A DNA stretch of 64,000 nt from an uncultured Muribaculum sp. (GCA_910587665.1 CAJUMZ010000015.1:9255-73254); one strand, 5' to 3'; shown: positions 1 to 8,099, counted from the stretch's first letter. Translations and numbers: made by a program. Notes: a model not told the origin generated them from the sequence alone.

Positions 1-332
1 AGCTTGGACTCCCCTGGCATATACTTCGTCTATGTGGCGGCGACATGTCGTTTACTTCGGCTATCACCTTCGACTTTGAAGTATTCTCGGCTGCACAGAA
101 ACGCTGGCTTGAGGTGTCGTCGGTATCCAACTTCGAGACATACCAGGCCAACCGCCTAAAATGCCGCTATCGCGGAGCCGACAAAAAGACGCGCCTCTGT
201 CACACACTCAACGGCTCGGCACTTGCCCTCCCGCGCATCATGGCCGCGATACTTGAAAACAACCAGACACCGGATGGAATCGTAGTGCCGGAAGTGCTCC
301 GACGCTACACCGGCTTCGACATTATTGATTAA
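1..332 (+). CDS. serS: Seryl-tRNA synthetase, C-terminal part (5' end outside window)
   Basis: The reading frame is open from base 3 and ends at 332, giving the last 109 residues of seryl-tRNA synthetase, which charges tRNA-Ser in the cytoplasm. Visible class II synthetase hallmarks are the RLCGGDMSFTSA stretch, the EVSSVSNFE segment that contacts the tRNA/serine pocket, and motif 3 with its arginine in GSALALPR, followed by the usual PEVLRRYTGF tail. An internal ATG at base 45 is not a start because the conserved sequence runs upstream of it to the window edge. A hairpin terminator follows. Confidence 0.95.
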   Translation, partial: LGLPWHILRLCGGDMSFTSAITFDFEVFSAAQKRWLEVSSVSNFETYQANRLKCRYRGADKKTRLCHTLNGSALALPRIMAAILENNQTPDGIVVPEVLRRYTGFDIID

Positions 333-356
333 TCAAGACACCCTTACACATAACCA

Positions 357-392
357 ACGGGCGCAACCTGACCGTCGCGCCCGTTTTATTTT
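357..392 (+). terminator. Rho-independent terminator after serS
   Basis: An 8-bp GC-rich stem (ACGGGCGC at 357-364 with GCGCCCGT at 377-384) is followed by TTTATTTT. It sits 25 bases after the serS stop codon. Confidence 0.85.
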
Positions 393-464
393 CAATAGAC
401 ATATTGAACGCTCGAGGGAAGTTGTGCGTTATTTAATAACATAACCCCTCAAAATAGAAATATT

Positions 465-632
465 ATGTTAGACGAACTTAAAGATAAGGCTGCTGACCTT
501 ATGGAGAATGAGACAGTCAAGGAAGTCGTTGAAAAAGCGACAGAGTTTATCAAGACCGAAAAAGGTAAGGAAGTGGTCGAGACCGTAAAGGAGAAAGCCG
601 AAGAGTTCATCAAGGAAAAGTTTGGCAAGTAA
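465..632 (+). CDS. Small amphipathic helical protein, 55 residues
   Basis: Short gene between two terminators. The product is almost wholly charged and helical, with lysine and glutamate making up about half of it and no cysteine or aromatic residue apart from phenylalanine. It is built from an imperfect internal repeat: ETVKEVVEKATEFIKTEKGK and ETVKEKAEEFIKEKFGK. The composition resembles small coiled-coil or LEA/YtxH-like bacterial proteins, but I do not recognise a family and assign no function. Coding is supported by a clean ATG, the codon-periodic repeat at protein level, and its own terminator 33 bases after the stop. Cytoplasmic by default, with no signal peptide or membrane segment. 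Confidence 0.7.
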   Translation: MLDELKDKAADLMENETVKEVVEKATEFIKTEKGKEVVETVKEKAEEFIKEKFGK

Positions 633-664
633 CCGATCCTTTTTCAATTAAACCATAGTACAAT

Positions 665-697
665 GGGAGCTGCTTCATACACAGCTCCCTATTTTTA
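665..697 (+). terminator. Terminator after the 55-residue protein gene
   Basis: Stem GGGAGCTG (665-672) pairs with CAGCTCCC (682-689), followed by a T run at 692-696. The stop codon of the convergent gene lies at its right edge. Confidence 0.85.
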
Positions 698-1237
698 TCC
701 CCCTTCCGATATCGGCACTTTAACAAAAGATTGTGGAAGCATAGGAATTTCCATACTTTTATCGAGCCATGTGGATATACGTTTTTCATAAGTGTCGAAA
801 ACAAATCCCAAGTCGCCTCGCTCAACTTTTTGCAGGCTCCTTATCCATAGGTTGGGATGTAAAGGTAATGTTACCACTTTGCTTAGTACTGTAACTAAAC
901 GGAACTTACTCACCAGATTACATATTATTGATACGATATCTGATCTCCCGAAGTTAGGAATTACGGCCTTGTGGATTACAATCATTGCATCAAACCCTCC
1001 GGGAAATACCACAAATGCCGGCACCGCAATCTCGGGAAAATATAGGTTGGCATTATGAAGAAAGTATTTCAGTGCTTCTCCCGAAGCTGAATATTTCATC
1101 TGACCTCCAATCACTTCTCCGAAATAGTCTTTCTCCAGCATAGTCACCATACTGAGCCAAAATACCCCGTGGAAATTATTCCACGACTTCTCCATGCTGT
1201 CTTTAGCGATCAAGAGGAAAGACCTTTCCATGGGCAT
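695..1237 (-). CDS. Hypothetical protein, 180 residues
   Basis: Unrecognised protein, convergent with the small helical gene. There is no signal peptide, no clear membrane helix and no metal-binding motif. The sequence is mixed alpha/beta in composition, with hydrophobic stretches such as FPEIAVPAFVVFPGG and DAMIVIHKAVI that look like buried strands. It could be an enzyme-like fold, but nothing identifies one. The ATG at 1235-1237 is taken as start; a second ATG two codons in is an alternative. Upstream lies about 250 bases of AT-rich intergenic DNA shared with the divergent GH13 gene. Length and frame quality support a real gene, function unknown. Confidence 0.6.
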   Translation of the reverse strand: MPMERSFLLIAKDSMEKSWNNFHGVFWLSMVTMLEKDYFGEVIGGQMKYSASGEALKYFLHNANLYFPEIAVPAFVVFPGGFDAMIVIHKAVIPNFGRSDIVSIICNLVSKFRLVTVLSKVVTLPLHPNLWIRSLQKVERGDLGFVFDTYEKRISTWLDKSMEIPMLPQSFVKVPISEGG

Positions 1238-1484
1238 AGATATATGTGATAATATTAGGTTTGATTACACACAAATATAACCGATATTAGCAGATTAACC
1301 AAATATTTTATTCATTTTTTTACAACAAACATTAATATTATCATCAAATCAAAGAGACGATGAGTAAAACAATGCTTTTAAACATGTTTTTCACATTATT
1401 TATCAGATTATAGTCAACCAAAATTATCAAAATGTCGTTTTTGCAGATAAATTTCTAACAGTATCTAACTTAACAGACAGAACT

Positions 1485-2870
1485 ATGGAATCTACAACAC
1501 TTAAACCAAGTGAAGACTGGCGATCGCTGACAATTTATCAGGTCATGGTAGGCTCATTTCTGCATGGAGAAGATGGTGCCGAAGGATATGATGACATGTG
1601 GGGACCCGCCGGAGAGCGTAAAGACGGTAATCTCCGAGGTGTGATAAATGCACTTGACCACATCAAAGGGCTTGGGGTAAATGCTATCTGGCTTACTCCG
1701 ATTTTTGACAGCTCCGAATCTAACGGAGATGAAAAACTAAAGGCGTCGGGATATTTTGCAAGCGACTATTTCAAAATTGATCCTCATTTCGGTACGGAAG
1801 AAAACTTAAGGGAGCTTGTCGACAAGGCACACGACCGAGGCATGTATGTGTTTCTTGACGGAGTGTTCGGGCATCACGGCGGCGTGAAAACCGAGTCGCC
1901 GTCAGGATTCAAGATCGACTCTACCCCTTCGTTAAGCGAGCGTGGGGAGGATGGAGGCACAGGGAATGTCAAATATCCCGAGTCGCTTGATTATTTCAAG
2001 GAGGTTGCGACTTACTGGATCGACAAGTTTGACATAGACGGATGGCGTCTGGACCAGGCTTATCAGCTATGTCAGGATGGTCACAACTATTGGTGTGAGA
2101 TTTCTGATGCTGTGCGCTCACTCTGCGACCGTCGCCGCGAACAGGGAAAAGAATGGGGAGTGCTCGGCTATATGGTCGGAGAAGACTGGAGCGATCCCGC
2201 CGGCATAAGCGCACGCGTCTACCGCGACGGCGGCTTAAAGAGCGCATTTGACTTTGACGGCAAGCAGCTCATAAGCGGCTCAATGGGAGACCTGGATTCA
2301 GGGGGTCTCGATAACGGATGGGATGACGTAATCAAGGTATATTCGTCGCCTGCCGAGAGAGACTACTATCCCGACGACGTGTTGCCCAATCTGTTTTTAA
2401 GCAATCATGACGGCGTGAGGGTCGGCGACAATTTCTACGATGACGGCAATGAGATAAACCTGATGACGCGTTTTGCAATCCTTGCCGGCTATCCCGGTCC
2501 CGTCACGCTGTATTATGGCGATGAGTTTGCCGATCTTTCACGCGATTGCGAAGGCTACCAGCCTGATAACGCATCGCGCACAAGCGGACACCTTAAACCG
2601 GAAGATGATCGTGAACGCCGTCTCGTAAACTACGTGAGGGATGTGATGACATTCCGCCGCGACAATCCGGCAATGTGGAGAGGCAAGCAGGAATTTGACC
2701 GCTACAGATCGGGCGATGCCGAGATATTGACAATCTTCAAGACCGATGAAGAAACAGGCAACCGAGTTGCCATGGTATTCGCCGACAGGGATGCCGAGGT
2801 GACCCTACCCAGCACTGAAACTCCGCTACAGGTCAAAGGCTATATCCCGGTTTTAGTGAAATTGCAATAG
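1485..2870 (+). CDS. GH13 alpha-amylase-family hydrolase, cytoplasmic
   Basis: 461-residue TIM-barrel enzyme of glycoside hydrolase family 13, acting on alpha-glucan oligosaccharides. The conserved regions are present in order: region I as DGVFGHHG (125-132, with Gly where Asn is usual), nucleophile Asp190 in DGWRLD, acid/base Glu233 in VGEDW, and transition-state Asp309 in SNHDG. No signal peptide, so it should work in the cytoplasm on imported maltodextrins, unlike the exported GH13 and GH31 at 54.6-58.5 kb. It stands alone, with 250 bases of AT-rich DNA upstream and a strong terminator downstream. Exact substrate (amylase, maltogenic or glucosidase type) cannot be read from sequence. Confidence 0.9.
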   Translation: MESTTLKPSEDWRSLTIYQVMVGSFLHGEDGAEGYDDMWGPAGERKDGNLRGVINALDHIKGLGVNAIWLTPIFDSSESNGDEKLKASGYFASDYFKIDPHFGTEENLRELVDKAHDRGMYVFLDGVFGHHGGVKTESPSGFKIDSTPSLSERGEDGGTGNVKYPESLDYFKEVATYWIDKFDIDGWRLDQAYQLCQDGHNYWCEISDAVRSLCDRRREQGKEWGVLGYMVGEDWSDPAGISARVYRDGGLKSAFDFDGKQLISGSMGDLDSGGLDNGWDDVIKVYSSPAERDYYPDDVLPNLFLSNHDGVRVGDNFYDDGNEINLMTRFAILAGYPGPVTLYYGDEFADLSRDCEGYQPDNASRTSGHLKPEDDRERRLVNYVRDVMTFRRDNPAMWRGKQEFDRYRSGDAEILTIFKTDEETGNRVAMVFADRDAEVTLPSTETPLQVKGYIPVLVKLQ

Positions 2871-2893
2871 AGTTGTTTTACAGATATGTTTGA

Positions 2894-2937
2894 AGCCGAC
2901 AGCACACCCATTAAATCGGGATGCTGTCGGCTCTTTT
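2894..2937 (+). terminator. Terminator after GH13 gene
   Basis: Perfect 11-bp stem, AGCCGACAGCA (2894-2904) with TGCTGTCGGCT (2922-2932), followed by CTTTTAT. Confidence 0.9.
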
Positions 2938-2958
2938 ATCCAGACCCTCATACGGTCA

Positions 2959-2997
2959 TTATTTATACTCCTTGCGAAGCCTGTCGAAGTAGCTTTC
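2959..2997 (-). pseudogene. Fragment of an esterase 3' end; left copy of a 39-bp direct repeat
   Basis: Read on the minus strand these bases encode ESYFDRLRKEYK and a stop, matching the EGYFDKLRKEYK end of the intact carboxylesterase at 4629. The DNA matches positions 4629-4667 at 35 of 39 bases in the same orientation. No further esterase sequence is visible beyond about base 3000. It is either the relic of a second esterase copy or a duplicated integration site left when the Fic cassette between the repeats arrived. Confidence 0.75.
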
Positions 2998-3067
2998 TAT
3001 AGAAATGTCATTCCATTCACATTAAAACCCTATATATATAACACTTACAATTCAACTTATCTCAAAT

Positions 3068-3098
3068 TTGGATAAATTGCGATAAATTACGATATTTG
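3068..3098 (+). promoter_or_regulatory. Fic gene promoter overlapped by iterons
   Basis: A TTG (3068-3070) and GATATTTG (3091-3098) are spaced 20 bases apart, like a Bacteroidetes -33/-7 promoter with one mismatch in the -7 box. The space between is filled exactly by two 10-bp iterons and the third covers the -7 box, so a protein bound there would block transcription. The following ATG is 18 bases away. Confidence 0.55.
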
Positions 3099-3100
3099 CA
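3071..3100 (+). repeat. Three 10-bp iterons upstream of Fic gene
   Basis: GATAAATTGC, GATAAATTAC and GATATTTGCA occur head to tail at 3071, 3081 and 3091, exactly one helical turn apart. The same unit recurs inverted downstream of the gene at 4421-4470. Likely an operator for the winged-helix domain of the encoded Fic protein (inference). Confidence 0.7.
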
Positions 3101-3116
3101 TTTTAAATGCAATGAC

Positions 3117-4418
3117 ATGATTGAACAGCCCCCATATATTACCGCTAATATAGACACGTCTTTAGATAATGAAGAATTGAAGAATCTTATTTCCTCAATT
3201 AACAGTCGCTATCTATACTGGAGTGATGTCAAATATCGTATGCCCTCAGGTATGACGGGTGTTGAATTATGGGGCAAAGTTAAATCAGTGAGAAATCTGA
3301 CAGATGTAAAGATTTGGGATCAAAACAATATTCATTTCTCTCTGACAAATACTATGCAAAGGCTATGTCATGAGTTTGATATGAATTTTGGCGGTTCATG
3401 GGGCGCTTCCAAGATATTCCCTGACGACAAGACAACCCAAGAGTTATATCTTATCAGTTCCATAATGGAGGAGGCTATTGCCTCAAGCCAGATGGAAGGT
3501 GCAGCCACAACGCGAGAAGCAGCAAAAGAGATGCTACGCAAAAAGATTTCACCCAGAGATAAAAGTCAGCGCATGATTCTCAATAACTATAATACAATTA
3601 ATTTCATTCGAGACAATGCAAAAGAAAGGCTGACTCCTGCATTAATAATGCAAATACATGGAATGATGACCGAAAATGCGCTTGATGTTCCCGATGCTGC
3701 CGGTCGATTAAGACGAGATGATGAAAATATCGTAGTGGGCAATGGCATAACAGGCGAAATCGTGCACACACCACCATCGGCAAAGTGCTTGAATGAGTTT
3801 TTGGATCATTTATGTGTGTTTTTCAATGATGAAGATACCGATGTTTTCGTTCATCCGATAATCAGGGCTATAACAATACACTTTCTCGTAGGCTATTACC
3901 ATCCTTTTGCAGATGGTAACGGGCGCACCGCAAGAGCTCTGTTCTATTGGTATATGATGAAGTCAAACTATTGGCTCGTGCAGTATCTGTCCATTTCACG
4001 TATTATAAAAGGATCAAAGAAATCTTATGAAAAAGCATTTCTTTATTCTGAGGCTGACGGAAATGATATAGGATATTTCATACAATATAATTTAGATGTT
4101 CTCCTGAAGTCATTTGACGCATTGAGCCGATATATCAAACGAAAAAATAATGAAAAAAAGAAAGCAGAGAAGCTTTTGCACCTTGGCAATATTACAGAAC
4201 GCCAGTCTCAAATCTTGAGTTTGTGCATAGAAAATCCTGATATTGTGCTCATTTCGACAGATATTGTAGGTAAATTCGGAGTAACTCCTAACACGGCAAA
4301 ATCAGATTTAAGAAAACTGACAGAAAAAGGCTATCTGAGAGAAATCAGTTTGAACGGCAGGACAAAAGGCTATTTGCGTTCCGACAACTTCGAACAGCTT
4401 GTAGGCAAGATCAAATAG
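3117..4418 (+). CDS. Fic-domain AMP-transferase-like protein with C-terminal winged helix
   Basis: 433-residue Fic protein. The catalytic loop HPFADGNGR (262-270) matches the HPFx(D/E)GNGR consensus of enzymes that transfer AMP to target hydroxyl groups. An inhibitory helix motif S-x3-E-G (Ser123 to Gly128) precedes the Fic core, as in class II Fic proteins that are autoinhibited by an N-terminal helix. The C-terminus (about 365-425) looks like a winged helix, suggesting DNA binding. The ATG at 3117 is preferred over an in-frame TTG at 3096, which lies inside the promoter and iterons. Iterons on both sides of the gene suggest autoregulation. Target protein unknown. No antitoxin-like partner gene is adjacent. 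Confidence 0.9.
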   Translation: MIEQPPYITANIDTSLDNEELKNLISSINSRYLYWSDVKYRMPSGMTGVELWGKVKSVRNLTDVKIWDQNNIHFSLTNTMQRLCHEFDMNFGGSWGASKIFPDDKTTQELYLISSIMEEAIASSQMEGAATTREAAKEMLRKKISPRDKSQRMILNNYNTINFIRDNAKERLTPALIMQIHGMMTENALDVPDAAGRLRRDDENIVVGNGITGEIVHTPPSAKCLNEFLDHLCVFFNDEDTDVFVHPIIRAITIHFLVGYYHPFADGNGRTARALFYWYMMKSNYWLVQYLSISRIIKGSKKSYEKAFLYSEADGNDIGYFIQYNLDVLLKSFDALSRYIKRKNNEKKKAEKLLHLGNITERQSQILSLCIENPDIVLISTDIVGKFGVTPNTAKSDLRKLTEKGYLREISLNGRTKGYLRSDNFEQLVGKIK

Positions 4419-4420
4419 AA

Positions 4421-4470
4421 CACTTATCGCAATTTATCGTAATTTATCGCAAATTGCGATAAATTGCAGA
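4421..4470 (-). repeat. Downstream iterons, inverted relative to the upstream set
   Basis: Ten-base units at 4421, 4431 and 4441 (CACTTATCGC, AATTTATCGT, AATTTATCGC) are reverse complements of the upstream iteron, followed by TTGCGATAAATTGCA in direct orientation. Together they begin three bases after the Fic stop codon. Confidence 0.7.
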
Positions 4471-4571
4471 GTAAACACCTATAACTAAACAGTTTGCACA
4501 GAGCACATCAATATAAGCACAATTAATAAAGCAAAGAAGGAAAGAAGGTAGAACTATTATATCAGCAAAAG

Positions 4572-4614
4572 AAGAAAGCGAGCGCAACCACTACGGGGAA
4601 GCACTCGCCTTCTT
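4572..4614 (-). terminator. Probable terminator of the esterase gene
   Basis: AAGAA-A-GCGAG (4572-4582) pairs with CTCGC-C-TTCTT (4604-4614) with one internal mismatch. On the minus strand the hairpin is followed by a pyrimidine-rich stretch with TTTT. It lies just beyond the esterase stop codon. Confidence 0.5.
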
Positions 4615-4628
4615 ATATCGAGCTCACG

Positions 4629-4667
4629 TTATTTATACTCCTTACGCAGCTTGTCGAAGTAGCCTTC
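4629..4667 (-). repeat. Right copy of 39-bp direct repeat flanking the Fic cassette
   Basis: Matches 2959-2997 at 35 of 39 bases, same orientation. It is the final 13 codons including stop of the carboxylesterase. The two copies bracket a 1.63-kb segment holding the Fic gene and its iterons. Confidence 0.75.
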
Positions 4668-6170
4668 GAGGAAGTCGACCTGTATCTTGTTGGGTACGGG
4701 GGCAAGGAAGAAGCCCTCTTTCATGTACATTACGGTAGGTGAATCCTGCTTGAAGACGCTCCAGTAAGGCAATGCCGTGGCATTGGGATTTCCGGTCTTG
4801 ATGAAGTTGATCCAATAGTGCTCCATGATCTGCGACATATGGGTGTCGACATCGCTCATCTTGCCACCGAAATTGAATCCATATATAAAAGGCATCTCTG
4901 CCACATGGGTTGCACCGCGGGTGCCGCGCATAATGGTATTTTCCGACAGCTGGTCAAAATAATAGAAATATACGGGATGCTTTCCGGTGCGGCTTTGCAG
5001 CGTAGCCCATGCCCATGACGGCCAACCGAAAGCCACGTCGCGGAACACATCGCGAAGAGCCTGAAGCGCCTCGCCGTCATTTTGTGCCGGAAAAGCTTTC
5101 TTGAAGCCTTCAATGTCACCGGGGAAATTGGTCTCCATCATGTTTTTGTATGCGTCCATCCCGACACCGTGGACAAAAAGACTGCCCTCATCGGAATTAT
5201 ACCCCACGATAAGGTCCACGTCATTGTAATCACCCTTGAGATACGCCTGATAGGTGTCACCGGTTATCACATAGCCGTCAACGAGCGGCCAATACTTGTT
5301 GTATTCGGTCTTAGCCTGAACCTCCTCGGCGGAAAGCTTGCGCATCTGCTTGAGGTTTTTACAACCGAGCGCTTTCTGGAAGCCGAGTCCGAGACTCTGC
5401 GCATAGGAGATATCCTGAGCCGAACCGCAGACAGAGGCGTCACCCGTGCGGATAGGCAGGAAATTGCCTCCGCTCTCGCAGATGGCACGTTGGAAAAGAC
5501 CCTTGCAGAGGGGCGACGCACAGAGTATGCTCACGGATATTCCTCCTGCCGACTCACCGCAGATAGTCACATTTTCCGGATCACCGCCAAATTGCGAGAT
5601 GTTGTCATGAATCCACTGCAACGCCATGATCTGGTCCATCATGCCGTAATTGCCGGAGATACCTCGTTCCGACTCCTTTGCCGCCTCCGGATGAGCCATG
5701 AAGCCAAACGCACCGAGACGATAGGCGATACTGCAATATACTATGCCGTTGTTTACAAAACTGTCCTGAGTACCGCTATACGAACCGGTGAAGAATCCAC
5801 CTCCGTGGATATTGACAAACACCGGCAGGCGCTCCGACTTCTCCTTAGCGGGAGTCGAGACACTCAGATAAAGACAATCCTCACTCATCGGAAGCGAGTT
5901 GCCCCCTTGGTTAGGATCGTTGACCTGCATCGGGCGGTCACCCCAGTTTTCAGCTTTGTACACGCCTTTCCATGCCGCCTTTTTCACAGGGGCGTGCCAA
6001 CGCAAATTACCAACCGGAGCCTCCGCATAAGGGATTGCCTTATAAAGCGCATATCCATTGTGAAGCTCACCCTCTATCTCACCTTGCTCGCATGAAGTGC
6101 GAAGAATCTGGGCGTCAGCCCCGATCACCGAGACAGCCAAAGCCGTCAATAATGTAAGAAATCGATTCAT
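4629..6170 (-). CDS. Secreted type-B carboxylesterase/lipase
   Basis: 513-residue alpha/beta hydrolase of the carboxylesterase type B family. A Sec signal peptide occupies about residues 1-20 (cleavage after GADA). Oxyanion-hole sequence HGGGFFTG lies at 122-129; the catalytic triad is Ser207 in GESAGG, Glu328 in NSDEG and His422 in GATHVAE. It should hydrolyse ester bonds in the periplasm or at the cell surface, perhaps acetyl or feruloyl groups on plant polysaccharides given nearby glycoside hydrolases (inference). Its last 13 codons are duplicated at 2959-2997 on the far side of the Fic cassette, which raises the possibility that the present 3' end was supplied by an inserted element. Confidence 0.9.
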   Translation of the reverse strand: MNRFLTLLTALAVSVIGADAQILRTSCEQGEIEGELHNGYALYKAIPYAEAPVGNLRWHAPVKKAAWKGVYKAENWGDRPMQVNDPNQGGNSLPMSEDCLYLSVSTPAKEKSERLPVFVNIHGGGFFTGSYSGTQDSFVNNGIVYCSIAYRLGAFGFMAHPEAAKESERGISGNYGMMDQIMALQWIHDNISQFGGDPENVTICGESAGGISVSILCASPLCKGLFQRAICESGGNFLPIRTGDASVCGSAQDISYAQSLGLGFQKALGCKNLKQMRKLSAEEVQAKTEYNKYWPLVDGYVITGDTYQAYLKGDYNDVDLIVGYNSDEGSLFVHGVGMDAYKNMMETNFPGDIEGFKKAFPAQNDGEALQALRDVFRDVAFGWPSWAWATLQSRTGKHPVYFYYFDQLSENTIMRGTRGATHVAEMPFIYGFNFGGKMSDVDTHMSQIMEHYWINFIKTGNPNATALPYWSVFKQDSPTVMYMKEGFFLAPVPNKIQVDFLEGYFDKLRKEYK

Positions 6171-6263
6171 ATGATAACCATATTTTAACTGATTATAAAA
6201 ATAATAACCTAATCTTAATCCACCCCTCTTTTATACATAATTAATTGGCTGTATTAGCTTGGA

Positions 6264-6621
6264 TTATCGACGGAGAGTGTTGAGCTGAGCCTTGGGGGCA
6301 AGAATATCGGGAACGGATGTCACTTTTTCGTCGACTTCAATGGGCAGGGTCGAGCGGATGTCGCGTGACGAAGCGCCCACCAGAAGATTGTAACTACCGG
6401 CGTCAAGACACCATGCCGAGCGGTCGGCGTCAAACACTGTCGCCGCTGTTGATACCCGACATGCCGGTGCCCACTATGAGATGTGCTTTTTCTTCAAGCG
6501 TCATCGCGGCTACGACATCATCGATATTGTTTTCATTAAGCTTTGGAGTGGAGTCGCATGAGGCGACGCCGACAGCAAGCAGGCAGCCTGCGGCTGCATA
6601 CGTTATCTGCTTCATTTCCAC
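6264..6621 (-). pseudogene. GH3 beta-glucosidase remnant with large internal deletion and frameshift
   Basis: The 5' part (from GTG 6621 or, more likely, ATG 6615) encodes a lipoprotein signal (AVGVASC lipobox) and the typical GH3 start with MTLEEKAHLIVGTGMSG, then stops at 6430. The 3' part, in another frame from about 6434 down to the stop at 6264, encodes the typical GH3 C-terminal fibronectin-type-III segment with SYNLLVGASSRDI and the end AQLNTLRR. Everything between, some 600-700 residues with the catalytic Asp and Glu in a normal GH3 enzyme, is gone. The junction also shifts the frame, so no functional protein is made. It lies just upstream of the esterase in the same direction, perhaps once its operon partner. 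Confidence 0.85.
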
Positions 6622-6871
6622 TAATTATTAGATATTTTCGGTTATGTGTATCTGTACAAAGTCATCGCGATAATTGGTCAATAGCAAATTCACTGCCAAT
6701 TATTTGCCGCGCCGCTAAAGTTACAAATTATGCACTAAAAATCAAAGCCTGCATCCGGAATTTTGAAAAATTGTAAAGCCATGTTACCAAACATCCCTCT
6801 CCCAACATAGCTAAGCAGTAAGATCCAAGGGCATTTGAGAACATATGTAGGGCAACGCATACTCTTGATGT

Positions 6872-7834
6872 TTAGAGGATTGAATCTGAAAGAGGCTTGT
6901 TGTTATGTGTACGGTAGTTTGCTGCGGCTGATGTCGGGGATGTGTTTGCGTAGCAATACAGACAACAGTGGGGGCAGGTATTATAGGCTCCTATGTCTTT
7001 TGAGAGGATGCAACCGCAGGCTTTACGTTGTCCTGAGTCGGACTTGGCTCCATAAAGAAAGTTTTGAAGTACAGCATCGTCGGGCGAAAGGCGTGCTATG
7101 AGGACAGGATCAATGCAGCGATTGTGCTCGATACCGTATTCCGACAGGTCAATGGCTTCGGCGCATGTGGCAAGCGTATAACCCCATTTTTTGAGATTCA
7201 TTTCTGAAAGTCTTGCGGCAAATTCTCGCATTGAGGCGTCATCCCATTCACGATAGCAGACTCCGGCTTGCGATAGATTTCGCCCGACTTTCTTATATCC
7301 GGCAATGTCGGCGAAGCTGAAAACAAGTTTTTCAATATACCCTTTCAGTTCATCTCCAATGCAAGTGATTTTTTCGATAAGATTTTCGATGGAGATGCTG
7401 TTAGTCAGCAAAAGCGGGTCGAATCGCCATACAACCGAGCCACAGCCAAGCATATCAACCAATCGCTTAAATGTTTCAATCCTTTGTTGGAGAGGTGGCA
7501 CTACCGGCTCGAAACCTTCGGCTTCATAATCGTTGAGAGTGAACTGGATATAGCACCCTATTTCCTTGTTTCGCAAAATCGGTAGATAAGGAATTAGTGG
7601 TGCCGGATTTTTCGACCAGAATACGATGAAGCGTGTATTTGCAAATGAAACATAGCTGTCATGCCCCGAAAAAGGATTGCGCCAACGCACATAACCTTTC
7701 TGAAGTCTATCAAAGAACCACGGGGCATAAAACGCCGGAATATCCGTAGCTCGGCTTGCCGACACAATCACCGGCGCTTGTGCCTGCACCTGCTGCCTGT
7801 TATCTGTAGTTATGATTGCGTTGCCGTGTTTCAC
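6872..7834 (-). CDS. DUF1848 family protein with C-terminal cysteine cluster
   Basis: Conserved bacterial protein of the DUF1848 family, function not established. The N-terminal signature VSASRATDIPAFY and the C-terminal cluster with CGCILSKDIGAYNTC followed by HCCLYCYAN are typical; the cysteines suggest a metal or Fe-S centre. The frame is open to a TTG at 7885, but a promoter-like TAACTTTG lies at 7858-7865, so the GTG at 7832-7834 is the better start, giving 320 residues. A start even closer to the conserved VSASR is possible. It is monocistronic, with neighbours on both sides separated by over 200 bases. Confidence 0.8.
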   Translation of the reverse strand: MKHGNAIITTDNRQQVQAQAPVIVSASRATDIPAFYAPWFFDRLQKGYVRWRNPFSGHDSYVSFANTRFIVFWSKNPAPLIPYLPILRNKEIGCYIQFTLNDYEAEGFEPVVPPLQQRIETFKRLVDMLGCGSVVWRFDPLLLTNSISIENLIEKITCIGDELKGYIEKLVFSFADIAGYKKVGRNLSQAGVCYREWDDASMREFAARLSEMNLKKWGYTLATCAEAIDLSEYGIEHNRCIDPVLIARLSPDDAVLQNFLYGAKSDSGQRKACGCILSKDIGAYNTCPHCCLYCYANTSPTSAAANYRTHNNKPLSDSIL

Positions 7835-7857
7835 AAAAGTAGCTTTAGTCCTTTCTG

Positions 7858-7885
7858 CAAAGTTACAGACAGATATGAGCAACAA
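7858..7885 (-). promoter_or_regulatory. Promoter of DUF1848 gene
   Basis: Minus-strand -7 box TAACTTTG (7858-7865) with a TTG at 7883-7885, 17 bases upstream. Its position argues against translation starting at 7885. Confidence 0.5.
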
Positions 7886-8033
7886 TACGACACAGTTAGA
7901 ATAATAAATGTTATTTATATGGATATTCCTCCTCTATATAAAAATACAATATCAATCCCGAATTATATACAAACAAATCCAAAATGTCACGTCAAAAATA
8001 CAAACATATTTCGCCATATAAGGCTATAAAACA

Positions 8034-8071
8034 CCAGCCATACAAACAAATTAATTTGTTTATATAGCTGG
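8034..8071 (-). terminator. Palindromic hairpin after the DUF2795 gene
   Basis: Two 19-base arms (8034-8052 and 8053-8071) are complementary at 17 positions with no spacer. On the minus strand the hairpin is followed by TGTTTTATAG. It lies 29 bases past the DUF2795 stop codon. Confidence 0.55.
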
Positions 8072-8099
8072 CTTATAGATTATTACGCGATTTTATATC

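Noticed and set aside
2890..3075. Open frame of 61 codons on the plus strand
   Set aside because: Covers a terminator hairpin and runs antisense through the esterase fragment; not a gene.
3071..3100. Iterons as a plasmid replication origin
   Set aside because: No rep gene nearby; repeats sit precisely in the promoter of a Fic gene with a DNA-binding domain, so operator is the simpler reading.
5082..6095. Open frame of 337 codons on the plus strand
   Set aside because: Exact antisense of the esterase, whose signal peptide and catalytic triad are clear; the antisense peptide has no family features.
6264..6621. Programmed frameshift to save the GH3 gene
   Set aside because: A shift could rejoin the frames, but the whole catalytic part is missing, so no enzyme would result.
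6317..6776. Two plus-strand frames over the GH3 region
   Set aside because: Antisense to the recognisable two ends of the GH3 pseudogene.
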